This document shows, one piece after another, positions 44,677 through 55,477 of a stretch of 64,000 nucleotides of DNA; within the stretch, counting starts at the first letter, position 1; each line of letters begins with the position of its first letter. A program made the position numbers and the translations under genes. This DNA is from Gonapodya prolifera JEL478 (Eukaryota > Monoblepharomycota > Monoblepharidomycetes > Monoblepharidales > Gonapodyaceae): the NCBI GenBank assembly GCA_001574975.1, contig KQ965784.1, positions 73,712-137,711 of the forward strand. Direction: 5' to 3'. The notes below the pieces were generated by a model. The model was not told the DNA's origin. It worked only from the letters and a program-made list of their open reading frames with translations, and searched no databases.

Positions 44677-44779
44677 GTTGAAAGCTGGGGCAAAGGGGGA
44701 GCCGACAGTGAGTGTCCCAATAATTTGCCGACCAGCTCAGCAAGTTTAACCGGTGCTTTGAAAGGAGAAAACAAGGCAA
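44677..44779. promoter_or_regulatory. Bidirectional promoter region (M20 amidohydrolase and SPB1)
   Basis: Only 103 bp separates the opposed start codons at 44676 (minus) and 44780 (plus). The gap must hold both 5' leaders and core promoters unless these extend into the coding exons. No TATA box is obvious. Confidence 0.45.
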
Positions 44780-47700
44780 ATGGCGAAGAAGGCGAAAAAG
44801 GTGAGCGCGACGGTATTCCAGAATCTCTTCAGAGGTCAATGTCTCACAAAACTTGCTGCGATCGTGCCGTTTCTATGTCGGTGTTGAATTCTTGAACATT
44901 GTCGCGGAGAACAGGGAAAGAATCGTCTCGACAAGTTCTACCACTTGGCAAAGGAAGCGGGATATCGCTCTCGAGCTGCTTTTAAGCTTATACAACTCAA
45001 TCGAAAGTACGGGTTCCTTGAGAAGGCCAAGGTGCTCATCGACCTATGTGCTGCACCTGGGGGATGGCTGCAAGTAGCAGAAAAGTACATGCCGCAACAG
45101 AATGCTCTCATTGTTGGTGAGTGAATCTTGTGGAGACTTTCAATATTTCCACATGGGACGACGTGTGGGAGAAGTGTTTCGAAGTCTGGAGCGTGAAGCA
45201 CGGAAGGCCGAGCACTGATGCCTAAGCGCGAAGCGCTGACCGAGGAGTCCACCGGAGGCGAATGATACAGCGTGGAACGCGTTTGGGGTTGGGGGTGGTC
45301 CCACATAGCAGTCCTGTCCCTCGAGCTGCACCTGCTGCACCAGAGTGGTCTTCAACAGCCTCTCATTCATTTTTACAGGTGTGGACCTCGCTCCCATCAA
45401 GCCGGTTCCCCGATGCTTGACATTCGTAGAGGACATCACCACGGAGAAATGCAAGCAGACACTTCGTAGAGAGCTGAGGGACTGGAAGGCAGACGTGTGA
45501 GTTAGGAAGGAATTCCCGGGTCTCAGTACCTCGGACTAAGAAGAAGCTGTGTTTTCCAACCCTAAGCGTCCTTCACGATGGTGCACCAAACGTCGGGACA
45601 TCGTGGACCTCGGACGCTTACGCCCAAAACGTTCTCACTCTTTCTTCCCTCAAGCTCGCGTCGCAGTTTCTGCGCCAAGGTGGAACCTTCGTCACAAAGA
45701 TATTCAGGTCACGTGACTATAACTCGTTGCTCTGGGCTGTGCAGCAACTCTTCACGAAAGTTGAAGCTACGAAACCCGAGAGTTCGCGTCAGGTGTGTAA
45801 GGATCACAGTCTCGCCGGGGACAGCGTTCACCTTTCACCTTTCAGGTATCTGCCGAAATTTTCTTGGTTTGCACTGGCTTCAAACCGGCCACTTCGTCAG
45901 CGATTGACGCCCGTCTCCTGGATCCAAATTACGTGTTCAAAGATGTGGACGATGCCGACGCCGGCGAAGGAAACGATCCCGACGCCGAACAAAAAGGGCG
46001 AATTCTCAATGATCTTATTCATCCCGAGGTATGAGTGTCATTGTCTCTCCCAACATTGAACCATGTGTATTCAATGATTGCTTCGTCTCCCTCAGAAACA
46101 TCGCCGCCATCGTTCCGGTTACGCCGATGGCGACTACACACTGTACCATCCTGAACCTGTACGCGAATTCATTCTGTCTTCCGACGCACTTTCAGTCCTT
46201 GCGCGCGCTTCAGCACTCACCTTCCCCGGTGCGGCCCCCAAGCCCACCGAACCACCGTCTGACGACGCCGACGCTCTCCCGACAGTAGAGGAACTACTCG
46301 CGCGTGCACCGCAAGAGATACGGGACTGTTGCGACGATTTGCGAGTGTTGGGAAAGAAGGAGTTTCGGGTCTTGTTGAGGTGGCGCGAGGAACTTAGAAA
46401 GGCGATGCAGATTGGGAAGTACCGCAAGAAGGAGGAGAAAGAGGAGGGCAGTGAAGCACCGAAAGACGACGAAGAACGGGACGAGGCGAAGCTTGAAGAA
46501 GACGTGAGTGGCTTTTGTTTTAGGCCCCAACTTTCTTGGTCTTTGCAAGTATTAACGAAATGGTCCTGAAGGCCACTGCTGAGTCGTCGCAGCTTCATCG
46601 CTCCGCAGCTCGACTTCGCAAGCAAGCGATGGAACGCAAGCGCCGTGCAATTCAGCGGATGAACTTGGGTATGCAAGCACCGGAAGACATCGGACTGGAG
46701 TTTGGTGGGGTGGATGTGGGCGCTCTTGAGGTGGACTTTGGTCAGGGAGAATCTCCCCCATCGGACGACGAAGACAACAAAGGAGCAGCCGTTTCGGAAA
46801 GCAGTGACGAGGAAGAATCCGCGTCAGAGGATGAAGATGGTGTTCCACGTCATCTTGGTGAGCTCGACGAGGAACTTGAAGCGGAGTACGACGAGTTTCT
46901 GGCACGACGGCGCGCGGCCGACGTGAAGTCGGTGGTGGAGGAGCGGCGTCGGAAACAAAAGGAGGGATTGGAAGACAAACCGGCCGGGAAAAACGAAGAA
47001 TGGTGGGGTATCGACGACGACAAACGGAGGGCTGCAGGCGACGAGAGCAGTGATTCAGATAGTGAAAGTGATGTTGGGGAGCTCCAGGAGGAGAATGAAT
47101 ATGTGGACGAGATGGAAGAGGACGTTGAAGAGCACGAAACAGCACCCGCCAGACCCCTTTCCAAAAAGGCACAGAAGTTCTTCTCCAATCCTATATTCAG
47201 TGCTTTGGATGAAGTTACGAAAGATCTGACGGTGAAGAAAGGTACTCCACGGGGAGCCAAACGCCGGATTGCTGACACAGAACTGCACGATGATGACGCA
47301 AAAGCTGATGTCGCAATTTCGGATCGTGCGCAAGATGCGAAACGCCGGAAGAAAGAAAAGCGTCCCAAAAAGGGTCGCACGGAACAAGGATCGGACGATG
47401 AGGATGGTTCAAGCGAAGAGAAGAAGCCTTCCAAGGATGATTTCGAGATTGTTCCTCAGGAGCCAGAAGCGCAAGTCTCATTCTCAGACGCAGAAGATGA
47501 CGATGGCCCTTCTATAAAACTTGACACTGCCGAGGCCCTCACCCTGGCACACAGCCTTCTTCGGCCATCTGGTCGAGCAGCTGCCATCGACGCCACTTTC
47601 AATCGCTACTCGTTCAACGACCCCAAGGGTAGTCTCCCGTCTTGGTTCTCAGATGACGAACGCAAGCATAATCGTCCGACTCTTCCAGTCTCAAAGGAAG

Positions 47701-48151
47701 CAATGGAGATTTTGAAGCAGCGGATGAAGGGAGTAAATGACCGGACGATCAAAAAGGTGGCTGAGGCGAAGGCTCGTAAAAAGCTAAGGGCTGCGAAGAA
47801 AGTGGAGAAGCTGAGAAAGGAGATGGGGAAGGTGTGGGAGGATGACGATCCAAGTAAGTGATTTTGCGGATCACGTCATGTTTGATTTGAAGCTTACGGT
47901 CATCGATCCAAGGTGCAACAACATCGTCAAAGGTAACTGCTTTGAAGAAGCTCTCGCGGAAGATCAGCAAGGCGGGAGTGGAGAAGAGGGAGAAGCCCAA
48001 GCTCGTTGTTGCGAAAGGCGTGAACAGAGGAGTCAAGGGGCGCCCGAAAGGAATCAAGGGGCGTTACAAAATGGTGGATGGAGTTATGAAGAAGGAGATG
48101 AGGGCGCAGAAGCGGCATGCGAAAGCGAACAAGGGGAGAAAGCGGAGATGA
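44780..48151 (+). CDS. SPB1: Ribosomal RNA methyltransferase Spb1 (FtsJ/RrmJ family)
   Basis: 2'-O-methylates 25S/28S rRNA in the nucleolus during 60S maturation. Exon 1 is MAKKAKK; exon 2 [20 protein letters not shown] and [12 protein letters not shown], then the SAM site [15 protein letters not shown]. Later exons give VDLAPIKPV, the catalytic Asp in [27 protein letters not shown] with the catalytic Lys, and [12 protein letters not shown] with the Glu, completing the K-D-K-E set. The central DUF3381 and acidic region ([17 protein letters not shown] to [20 protein letters not shown]) leads to the Spb1 C-terminal domain: [40 protein letters not shown] and the end [40 protein letters not shown]. 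Stop 48149-48151. The intron 45117-45377 is long (about 260 nt) and carries repeat A. Confidence 0.95.
45220..45264 (+). repeat. Dispersed repeat A, intronic copy 2
   Basis: Inside the long third intron of SPB1. It shares GCCTAAGCGC, AGCGCTGACC.AGGA and CCGGAGGCGAATG with 25052-25114 in the SDR intron, same order and same orientation relative to the host gene. It is shorter, lacking about 17 bases between the last two blocks. Confidence 0.65.
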
Positions 48152-48413
48152 AAGGTGTAAATACGAAGGGGTTTGGAACACCCCGAATACTCGTTTTAAT
48201 ATATGGCATACAGATGCTGTTCTTTTACCCGAGCAAGGCACTGTCAAGGAGTCGGCAATCCAAAACGTCCGCATCGGCGGTAGTAAGATTGCCATGTCAA
48301 ACCGTTCCGGTCTTTAAATACACTGGGAAAGGGAAAGAAAAGGAAGAGGAGAGGGGAGAATTGCAATTGCATTCTCCTGAAACGAACAAGCGTGGAAGCG
48401 CCATGTCGTCGCG

Positions 48414-48947
48414 ATGGCCGCTTCTTCAGTCCTCTTCATGTCCACAATGGCGATTGGTGGCAGCTCAGGGAGGAATGATTGAATTCAAACATTCGATCGT
48501 TTTCCTTTTTCGAAGGAGATGTCGTGGAGATGGTTCTCGCAGGTTGGAAGGGGAACAGCATTCTTGGATCTCTTGCTTCCGGGAGCTTGTCTGGGAAAAC
48601 ACAGAGATTCCAAGAGTGGCAGCTGCTTCCAGCGTCTGGTGGATGGAAATTGACTCCCGATATTGGTTCTTCACGGGCAGTTCATTGTTTTCGATCACCC
48701 AACATCGATAGTCTCTTTCGTGCCTCATCACCATAATTTCCCGCGAGATTGAAAGATAGAAGTCGTCAACTACGATGGTCTGTGGTACGCGAGCGGAAGA
48801 ATTCGAGTGCTGCTGGGGATTGGCAATCAGTCACGGATAACTGGTCAAAATGCACACCAACCACACACGTCATCGTTCACCGTCGGCTCCCCGGGAGACC
48901 TCGTGTCGCAAGACTTTCTGCTAGCCCAAGTCTTTGTAATGAAATGA
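48414..48947 (+). CDS. Hypothetical protein, structure uncertain
   Basis: A possible start MAASSVLFMSTMAIGGSSG is followed, after a short candidate intron, by EGDVVEMVLAGWKGNSILGS, LSGKTQRFQEWQLLPASGGW and KLTPDIGSSRAVHCF. A second junction near 48765 leads to EVVNYDGLWYASGRIRVLLG, SSFTVGSPGDLVSQDF and stop TGA at 48945-48947. The composition looks like a folded, perhaps secreted beta-rich protein, but I recognise no family. Only about 260 bp separate it from the SPB1 stop on the same strand. Confidence 0.35.
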
Positions 48948-49821
48948 GCAACGAGGAGACGATTCGTCAACGTTTTCAAACAAGATTTCCTTGGTTTCGA
49001 AGGAGAGTCAAGAGTGGAATGATGGCTTTGTCGGTGCCGAGCACAGGCTTAACGAAATTGGATAACGTTTTCATTTATGAGGAAATTGGGATTATCTGCC
49101 CACTCTTCGGCCGAAGCACACGAAATCTTTCCGAACTCATCTACAACAATTAAACCGAACTCAAGCGACCTACCCAACCAATCAAAAGTGCGCTAACTCT
49201 TCTCATCACTGTTTATGCCTGTCATCAGCGATTGACGCGATTCACTGACAGTCTACCCTTCACTTCGAGTCCCCATCATAAACATCTCTTCTCCATCAGA
49301 ACACATTCGAATTCGTGTGAGTGAGATGTAGTACATTCTATGGCCAATACGGTATCAACTCATCTGGTTCCCTCTGGATGGTGATTCTGAATGAATGTAG
49401 CCCGAATCTGACCCCCGGCAAACACGCTAAAATGTTTGACGACTGTGAACCTACCGGCTGGATTGATAATGTTGTGGTGTTTATCAAAGAACGGGTGGGT
49501 GACTTCATCAATAACGTGATATTCGCATACATTTTTGCAAGATACTGAAGTCTGACATTTAAGGGTTCCTGAAGTCTGACCTTATTATACTGAAGTCTGA
49601 CCATTGTACTGAAGTCTGACTTTCAAACACTGAAGTCTGACCTCCGCATCCAAAAAATGAGGAGAGCAGCGGTACTTTATTGTAGAATTCTTCCAAAATG
49701 TTTCGCGAACTAGTTTGTACCAAAAGTGTGGGGACTTGGAGCAAGAAGTGAAAATGTGAGCAGTCGCACGAACTACGGTCTGTGTGTTCTTCTTTTCATA
49801 CGAGATATTCCTTGATTACAG
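48948..49821. other. Intergenic region with a short direct-repeat array
   Basis: A 75-codon ORF (49321-49548, with SGSLWMVILNECSPNLTPGK and WIDNVVVFIKERVGDF) ends at the first unit of the direct-repeat array (49544-49642). I do not recognise this ORF. Nothing else is supported. Confidence 0.35.
49544..49642 (+). repeat. Array of five direct repeats CTGAAGTCTGAC
   Basis: Five exact copies of the 12-mer CTGAAGTCTGAC start at about 49545, 49569, 49590, 49609 and 49630. Four are preceded by A and three followed by C. Spacers differ in sequence (7-12 nt), giving a period of 19-24 bp, close to two helical turns. The units are identical while the spacers are not, which suggests a protein-binding iteron-like array rather than a microsatellite. 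Confidence 0.85.
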
Positions 49822-50306
49822 GCTCCGCCAACGAATGCGAAGAAAGAACAAGAGCTGTCCGCTTTGAAAGAGGTCGTCGATAGGCGCTTGGATGCAGAGA
49901 TGGCTCGAAGAGATAATGGTGAGTAGAGCCACCATATTTGTTCAAAAATTAACTGTTTGATGACAACCTGCATTTTCTTTCAAACGCCATAGTCCGTGCG
50001 AATACCACCTCATCATATCCCTCTAACCCCCACCTACCAGTTCAACCTTCGGCAAACGCCCTAGGTCGTCCGAATAATACCGCACTATATCCCTCCGAAC
50101 AGCGACCGCCGGCTCAACCATCGGCGTCATATCTGGCCGGGGCTCCACCTGTACCTGCTCCCAATCGCTCCCACACCGCGTCGCCCTCGGAATGGAACCC
50201 AGCCGAGCGTGGTGGGATGGTGGGAAGGTCAGACGGCGCTGGTGGTGCTGGTGCAGCTGCTGCTTTTGCACGAATGGCACTTACAAGGGATGGGATGGTT
50301 CCGTGA
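49822..50306 (+). CDS. Hypothetical coiled-coil and Pro/Ala-rich protein (5' end unresolved)
   Basis: An exon beginning after a good acceptor at 49821 encodes APPTNAKKEQELSALKEVVD and RRLDAEMARRDN, a charged coiled coil. After an intron (about 49919-49992) come VRANTTSSYPSNPHLPVQPS, QPSASYLAGAPPVPAPNRSH and a Gly/Ala-rich end GGAGAAAAFARMALTRDGMVP, stop 50304-50306. Upstream exons could not be found. It may be a real small gene or part of a larger one. Confidence 0.35.
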
Positions 50307-51029
50307 AGTCAGGGTGAGAGCAGCAGCGGTGAGGAGAAAGGTTCAGCAGGAGATAGTTGGGCATGACACTTATTATTTTAATATATATTTGTACAATAAT
50401 ACGTACGTACATACATACGATTCCTTTGAAAGTTTTCACTGGAAAAGATGCTCGATGAAAGCATTACTGTCTTTGTTGGTGGCCTCGTGGGGCGCGCCTC
50501 GGACGTGGTGTTACTGCACTAAGTAGAGTTGACGAAATCAGACATCCTATGAGCGGAACAATCGTTCCGCCTTGTGTAAAAGATGAAGGGGAAGGGGAAC
50601 TATCGTCAGTACGAGCCGCGAGAAGCTTAGAGGGAAGAATCGCTGATTTGGGAGCGTGGGAGACTTGAGGAAGAGCATGACGAGAGCTTCAGCAGTCGAA
50701 GTAACAGGATTGCGTTGACGGGGAGACGGTTCCAGTTCATGGCGGTGTCCACGAAATCGAACATTTATCTGTCGGGCAACGTCGCCGGTCTCACAGCCAT
50801 CGACCGGATATGAGGAGATTCTTGCAGAGCGAGGAATGCTTATTCTTGAGATGCTCGTTTCGTCCTTGCGGTTGGTGACTCAGCGACTCCAGACACGGCC
50901 GCAGGAGGTGGCCGAGTTGTTGTCGGGGGCAAAGACACTTGGGCAAGAACTATTATAACAGGACGATGTCGGACTCGAAGTTGATGGCATTTTTGGCGAT
51001 CCCTCGTCGACAATCGAGGATACCAGAAG
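50307..51029. other. Intergenic region with uncertain coding fragments
   Basis: An open stretch ending near 50959 reads GYEEILAERGMLILEMLVSS, LRLVTQRLQTRPQEVAELLS, a plausible amphipathic helical region with no recognisable family and no identified start. A short TACG/TACA-rich tract lies at 50400-50420. No gene model is supported. Confidence 0.3.
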
Positions 51030-51190
51030 ATGCCCTCGACGAACGCAATCAAACACATCGCAGTCTCTGCCAGCAAAGTCGCCTTTCGCCATTACGCGGA
51101 GTTTCTCGCAGAGCCTGTGAATGGCGTCAGGATTACCCAGCTTGAGAGCCAGCTGTTCCACGTTAGCACACGGGTCATGGTGGGAGGGTG
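51030..51190 (+). pseudogene. Relic of exon 1 of the UBC/E2 gene
   Basis: From an ATG at 51030 the frame reads STNAIKHIAVSASKVAFRHY, AEFLAEPVNGVRITQLESQL, FHVSTRV. This matches residues 3-49 of the E2-like protein encoded at 57901-57735 on the other strand at about 80% identity, and the DNA is similarly close. Similarity starts at the start codon and fades at the end of exon 1; no counterpart of the remaining E2 exons is found downstream. It is therefore a truncated duplicate of exon 1, or the first exon of a paralogue whose body was lost. Confidence 0.75.
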
Positions 51191-52074
51191 CAGTAAGTGA
51201 GCTTTTGTAAAAAGGATCAACAGTAGTTTGTTTCACGTTATTATTAATTTCTAGACGTAAGAGACGTTGCTCCTAGATAATTGTTTTCGTTACTTATTTT
51301 TCACCCTCGGGGGTGGTGTTGAGTCTACACTTTGGGTGATATCGGGCCACGAACGTCTGAAGCTGGTGCTATACTCACATTGTCCCATCCTTCTCCCCTT
51401 GGATGTTTTTGCTTTCATCTTCGGTGTTTCATATGTGACTTTTTAGAACTGCAGCGCTTGTCTTGGCCGCAGCATCGCATGTCAATGGCGCGAAAAGGCC
51501 ACGAGACTTTGTTTATGTATGAAACTAATTATGAAATGAGCAAAAACTATCCTAGAATGCCCCCCTCTTATTGCACGCCCCACCTAAATAATGTTAGAGG
51601 TCACCTGCAATAAGCAGTTAGCAGCCGAGCGTGCAATTACCACCCTTCCCAACATGGGGAGGAAGCGTTGAATGCATTTAGTGCATGCGTGCAGTTATTG
51701 GGCGTGCATTTGGCGAGCTTAGACTGTATTTGTCTCGAGGCGCAAAACAGGTGGACAGCAGGATGTACGAGTCCTCTGGCACATCCATTCCGACGCTCGT
51801 TGAGGAATCCGGACAGAGGGCGCGTGACGACCTGACGGCGAAAGGAATCAATGGGACTGAATCGCGAGCCGAAGTCGATGGTGCCGCCGTATCTGGGTGC
51901 TGTTTCACAATACTCGAGTTTGCGCGTGGCGTTTCTGAAAGTCATCCAAGCGGGTGGATGTTAACACCCCGGTTAAAATTGGGCGATACAACTTTTCGAC
52001 GATGATTGAGCCTCCCTCCTCTCAGAAAAATCACAAGCTGTGTCTGCGAACCGAACCCTTGCTCCAACCACAAT
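51191..52074. other. Intergenic region, no supported gene
   Basis: ORFs of about 100 codons overlap on both strands at 51637-52005, but neither has recognisable features. AT-rich between 51220 and 51310. Confidence 0.35.
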
Positions 52075-52901
52075 TTATTTGTATTCTGAGTAAATGAAAA
52101 TATTTAATGAATTGCCGAGAGTTTTGTCACTGAAAGTTCCGCCATGAGCCTCATAAACGTGCTGCAACAAAACAAACAGACTCCTGTGCTGTAACTTTCT
52201 TTTCTCACCCTCCACACAGTGCCTGCAAAAGAACGTTCTGCGTCTGTCAGATCGGAGATCGCTTCGGTTGAAAAGAGTCCTCCAACCTGCTCTCAAACGA
52301 GGTTCTCGTTGCGGATCCATGTCGTCTTCGCCTTCGGTCAATGATTCATTTAAAAACCCTTTCGAATGATTCGATGTATCTGAGAAATATGGGAAGCAGA
52401 AGGTTGAGATTGAAACAATTTGTCACAACATTTCGTTGGAAACATCTTCTCACCGCAGACAGGCTTCAATTCTCTGAGTTTTTTTTGCCTCATCTTCTCC
52501 GTCAGACGCATCTAGTGACTTCAGATCGCCATTGCCAGCTTCATTCATTGACCAAACATCCTCGGAAGCACCGTCGGTCGATCTGTCTGTATCATGATCA
52601 TTTTCGTCAGCTAAAATTGTCGGTTTCACTCGTGTTTTTTTCTTGCCTGGTGGTTTGATTGAGTGGTTGATGAATCTGTTCATAACCGAGAAAGGCATTC
52701 CGTGCTCGTCCCCACCTTGCATTCACGGGCCCAGTCCATCAACAGCACTTCGCGGATTTCTACAGCTTCATATTCGGCGAGACGACGATCGTACCACCTG
52801 TCTATCTCCTCCGTGGTACGGTGCCGAAAAAGTGCTGCGGCTGGTTTCTTAACTGACTCCTTGAAATCAACAATAGCCTTCTTGACATCGCTCTCGAGCA
52901 T
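52075..52901 (-). CDS. Hypothetical protein with possible C2H2-type finger
   Basis: Proposed start ATG 52901: MLESDVKKAIVDFKESVKKP, AAALFRHRTTEEIDRWYDRR, LAEYEAVEIREVLLMDWARE. After an intron near 52721-52675 come INHSIKPPGKKKTRVKPT and an acidic linker (DENDHDTDRSTDGASEDVW). A further exon has MDPQREPRLRAGWRTLFNRS, then FFCRHCVEGEKRKLQHRSLF and VLLQHVYEAHG. The CxxC...HxxxxH arrangement could be a zinc finger, though part of it (52155-52205) could instead be intron. Stop 52075-52077. Function unknown. Confidence 0.4.
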
Positions 52902-53622
52902 CGCGGATCGCTATGGAAACAACAGTTGCTTATAAGCGTGACCGTATGACAAAACCATCCGTCATGCAGATATATTGCCATGACAGGCTCTTGCCATTTT
53001 AAGCAGGCATTCTTTTGACTGCGTGTGCTTTCGAAAACAGTTTTCATGAAAGCTGGATCTCAAAAACAAAGTCTTTTACCGTTGGAATTAAACCTGGTAA
53101 ATGTAATTACGTCATTTCATACTCTTGCAGCCATGACACAGTTTTGCCTGCGCATGTATCCCAAATCGCTGTTTTGAGACGAAGTACATGCAGTAGACCT
53201 TTCAATTAGGTAGGATATTCCGAGATACTGGCGTCATAAGAAATGACAAACCTTCGCACATCCTGTCCAGTTGTTGTTGGTGGGCTGCGCCCAAGTTGCG
53301 AGTGGTTTATTGGGCATTGCATTGAGAAGACGCTATTTTTTTGGACTTCGTCTGCTTTCCACATCGCCATCAGATTTCTTAAGGTGACGGCATCATGACC
53401 AAATCACCACGGCGCACACCTCCCTCTCGTAGTACGCTACGTTTTAGACTTTCAACTTGCTCTAGATTACGGGTTGAGCATTGCGACGAGAAGTCACAAT
53501 GGATACGTGTCGCCGCATTGAAGGGTCGTGGGTGTAAGCTGAACGTGTACCAACTGAACTCGGGATTCTGAAACATAGCCGTTATAAGTGAACAACTATC
53601 TACTTTGACTATCTCTCAGTAA
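52902..53622. other. Intergenic region, no supported gene
   Basis: Only short ORFs with no recognisable content on either strand. Moderately AT-rich, with no clear repeat. Confidence 0.35.
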
Positions 53623-53815
53623 TCAACTCTCCTCAGTCATTCGAGCATTCTCTGCCTCCAACTCTCCCACTCTCCTCCTCATGTTGCCAAGTTCCGCCTC
53701 CATTGCCCGAGCTCGCTCGGCATGTCGCTCAATTTGTCCATCTCGCTCCTTTGTACCACCCATGTCATCAGCCGAACGCTTCACGGCACAAGCTACTCCG
53801 CCATTCGGAGATGTT
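53623..53815 (-). CDS. Coiled-coil C-terminal exon of an unidentified protein
   Basis: The minus strand reads SPNGGVACAVKRSADDMGGT, KERDGQIERHAERARAMEAE, LGNMRRRVGELEAENARMTE and ES before TGA at 53623-53625. The heptad-like charge pattern is convincing as coding. I could not find the upstream exons; they may lie between 53820 and 54000 or be lost. Confidence 0.35.
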
Positions 53816-54517
53816 TGGAGAATACAATGTTATGTGCAAGCTTGATTATAACTTCACTTTCGTGGTACACAATTCACACACCCACACACACGTTCCCCAA
53901 TCTCACAAAAGTGACCCCTCCTTATTTTGAAGAGAGAAAATACCATGTGGGCTCATGCATAGCCTCAATGTGCATGGGCTTGAGATGCAAGCATGCGAGC
54001 GCGAAGTCGTGGAGCCAAAGTGGTTTTTGCCTGTTGACATAGTGGACGCCACACCCGGCCCATGCCCACTGCGAATGTGCCCGCTGTTGCTGAGGGACGC
54101 ACATGGGCTCTGTTGATGTTGTATGGGCGGGGGAACGGAAACAGGACTTTTGCATTTCTGCAGCCGAATGGGTACAGTGTCGGCATTGTTTGCGGTGCGT
54201 TGACCGGAGGGACAATTACTCAGAGCCAGGAGCGTCCAGTCAGCGACGTGTGCGACGCGTTGAGACGAGCGCTCTGGCCCTTTTCAATCGCCAACGAGGA
54301 CCATCGCCCACGAACATTCCGATGTGTCAGGGTCAGGTCCCTCCGCGGACGTGTGGTGAGCAGAGAGAGAGCAGAGCGAGACAGTTGGAGAATGAATGTC
54401 CGTTTGGTTCCGTCAGGTAGCATGTCTGCGGCCGACCATATCTGGCCCGCAGTCGCACAACCGCACATCAGGACGCAGCAGGGACCAAAACGAGGGGAAG
54501 AAGCGCCGAATCGCAAA

Positions 54518-55477
54518 ATGGCGACATCCGCATCTCCAGATTCCGCACCAGCGGTGGATGCCCTTGTTGAGGGGAAAGTTCTCCCCTCCCCCGATCCGGA
54601 GCAACCCCTTCTTTTCTGCGAAAAGCTCCAGGTGAAGCGCCCCATCTTCTTCAACGGAGGCGCTCTCATCTACGACGTCGAAACCCAATCGTACTGGACC
54701 ACGCACGGGCAGCATTGGGTCCGATTCCACGTCGTGGCTAAAGTCACCATCTCCAAGGACGATGCTCGCAGCTTTATGGAAAAGTGCAAGAACATTGAAG
54801 AGGCCCTCACCTATGCGCCAAAGAGGTTTCCCTCTATCAAACCGTGTGTTCATCCCGCGTTGAAACCCACGCTGCTGTACTTCAACGCACTCCACGATTC
54901 CATCATCGTCAAGCGCAACGAAGCAGATTCGGGCCTGGCCCCATTCTACATGGACAAAATCAGACCTCCTCTCATCAAAACCCTTCCCGCCGCGATACCC
55001 TTTTTGCGACCCGAATTCACACCATCATGCAGCCACATAGAGTTGCAGACATACGGCCCTGTTCTCTATTGCCCTTCGTGTACGTCGTTTCGAGTACAAG
55101 AGAAACACGGCGATACCGTGGTCAACAAAACGGTGGCAGTCGTGGGGCGGATCACATTCTTCAAACCTACCGCGGAGACGATCGCCAAATTGTACTGCGC
55201 GGATCCAAAAACGGGAAAGTTTGGGCTGGAGGCGACCATGAATACGTGCGAGGCCATATTCCATTTATGCTCGCTAAAGTCGATTCCCCACATGCCTCCG
55301 GGACTGGTGCTGAGCATCGTCTTGAGGGACAGTTTGTTTGTGCGGAAGTTTGACAACAAGGTCGTCAGCTGGGCAGAGTACTTCAAGGTCAGAGAGGACT
55401 CTTTCGGGGCTGGTGAAGCGATCGCGTTAGTAAGATTAGCGGTCGCGTTGGGTACTTTGGGAGCCGTCTCTGTATGA
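54518..55477 (+). CDS. Uncharacterised 319-residue protein, intronless
   Basis: ATG 54518 begins MATSASPDSAPAVDALVEGK. The ORF remains open upstream to 54062, but that part has biased composition. Segments include PLLFCEKLQVKRPIFFNGGA, LIYDVETQSYWTTHGQHWVR, FHVVAKVTISKDDARSFMEK, HALKPTLLYFNALHDSIIVK-like beta-rich blocks, VLYCPSCTSFRVQ with a CxxC pair, ATMNTCEAIFHLCSLKS and a C-terminal ALVRLAVALGTLGAVSV. Stop 55475-55477. I do not recognise the family. It looks like a globular alpha/beta protein with no signal peptide. It is one of only three long intronless genes here, next to PNPOx and the Pof1-like gene. Confidence 0.7.
   Translation: MATSASPDSAPAVDALVEGKVLPSPDPEQPLLFCEKLQVKRPIFFNGGALIYDVETQSYWTTHGQHWVRFHVVAKVTISKDDARSFMEKCKNIEEALTYAPKRFPSIKPCVHPALKPTLLYFNALHDSIIVKRNEADSGLAPFYMDKIRPPLIKTLPAAIPFLRPEFTPSCSHIELQTYGPVLYCPSCTSFRVQEKHGDTVVNKTVAVVGRITFFKPTAETIAKLYCADPKTGKFGLEATMNTCEAIFHLCSLKSIPHMPPGLVLSIVLRDSLFVRKFDNKVVSWAEYFKVREDSFGAGEAIALVRLAVALGTLGAVSV

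Noticed and set aside
49544-49642. Direct-repeat array as a CRISPR array
   Set aside because: Units are 12 bp with 7-12 bp spacers in a eukaryotic genome; lengths do not fit CRISPR.
54062-54517. Upstream extension of the unknown ORF as coding sequence
   Set aside because: The 152 codons before ATG 54518 have irregular composition and several in-frame ATGs; the conserved-looking protein begins at MATSASPD.
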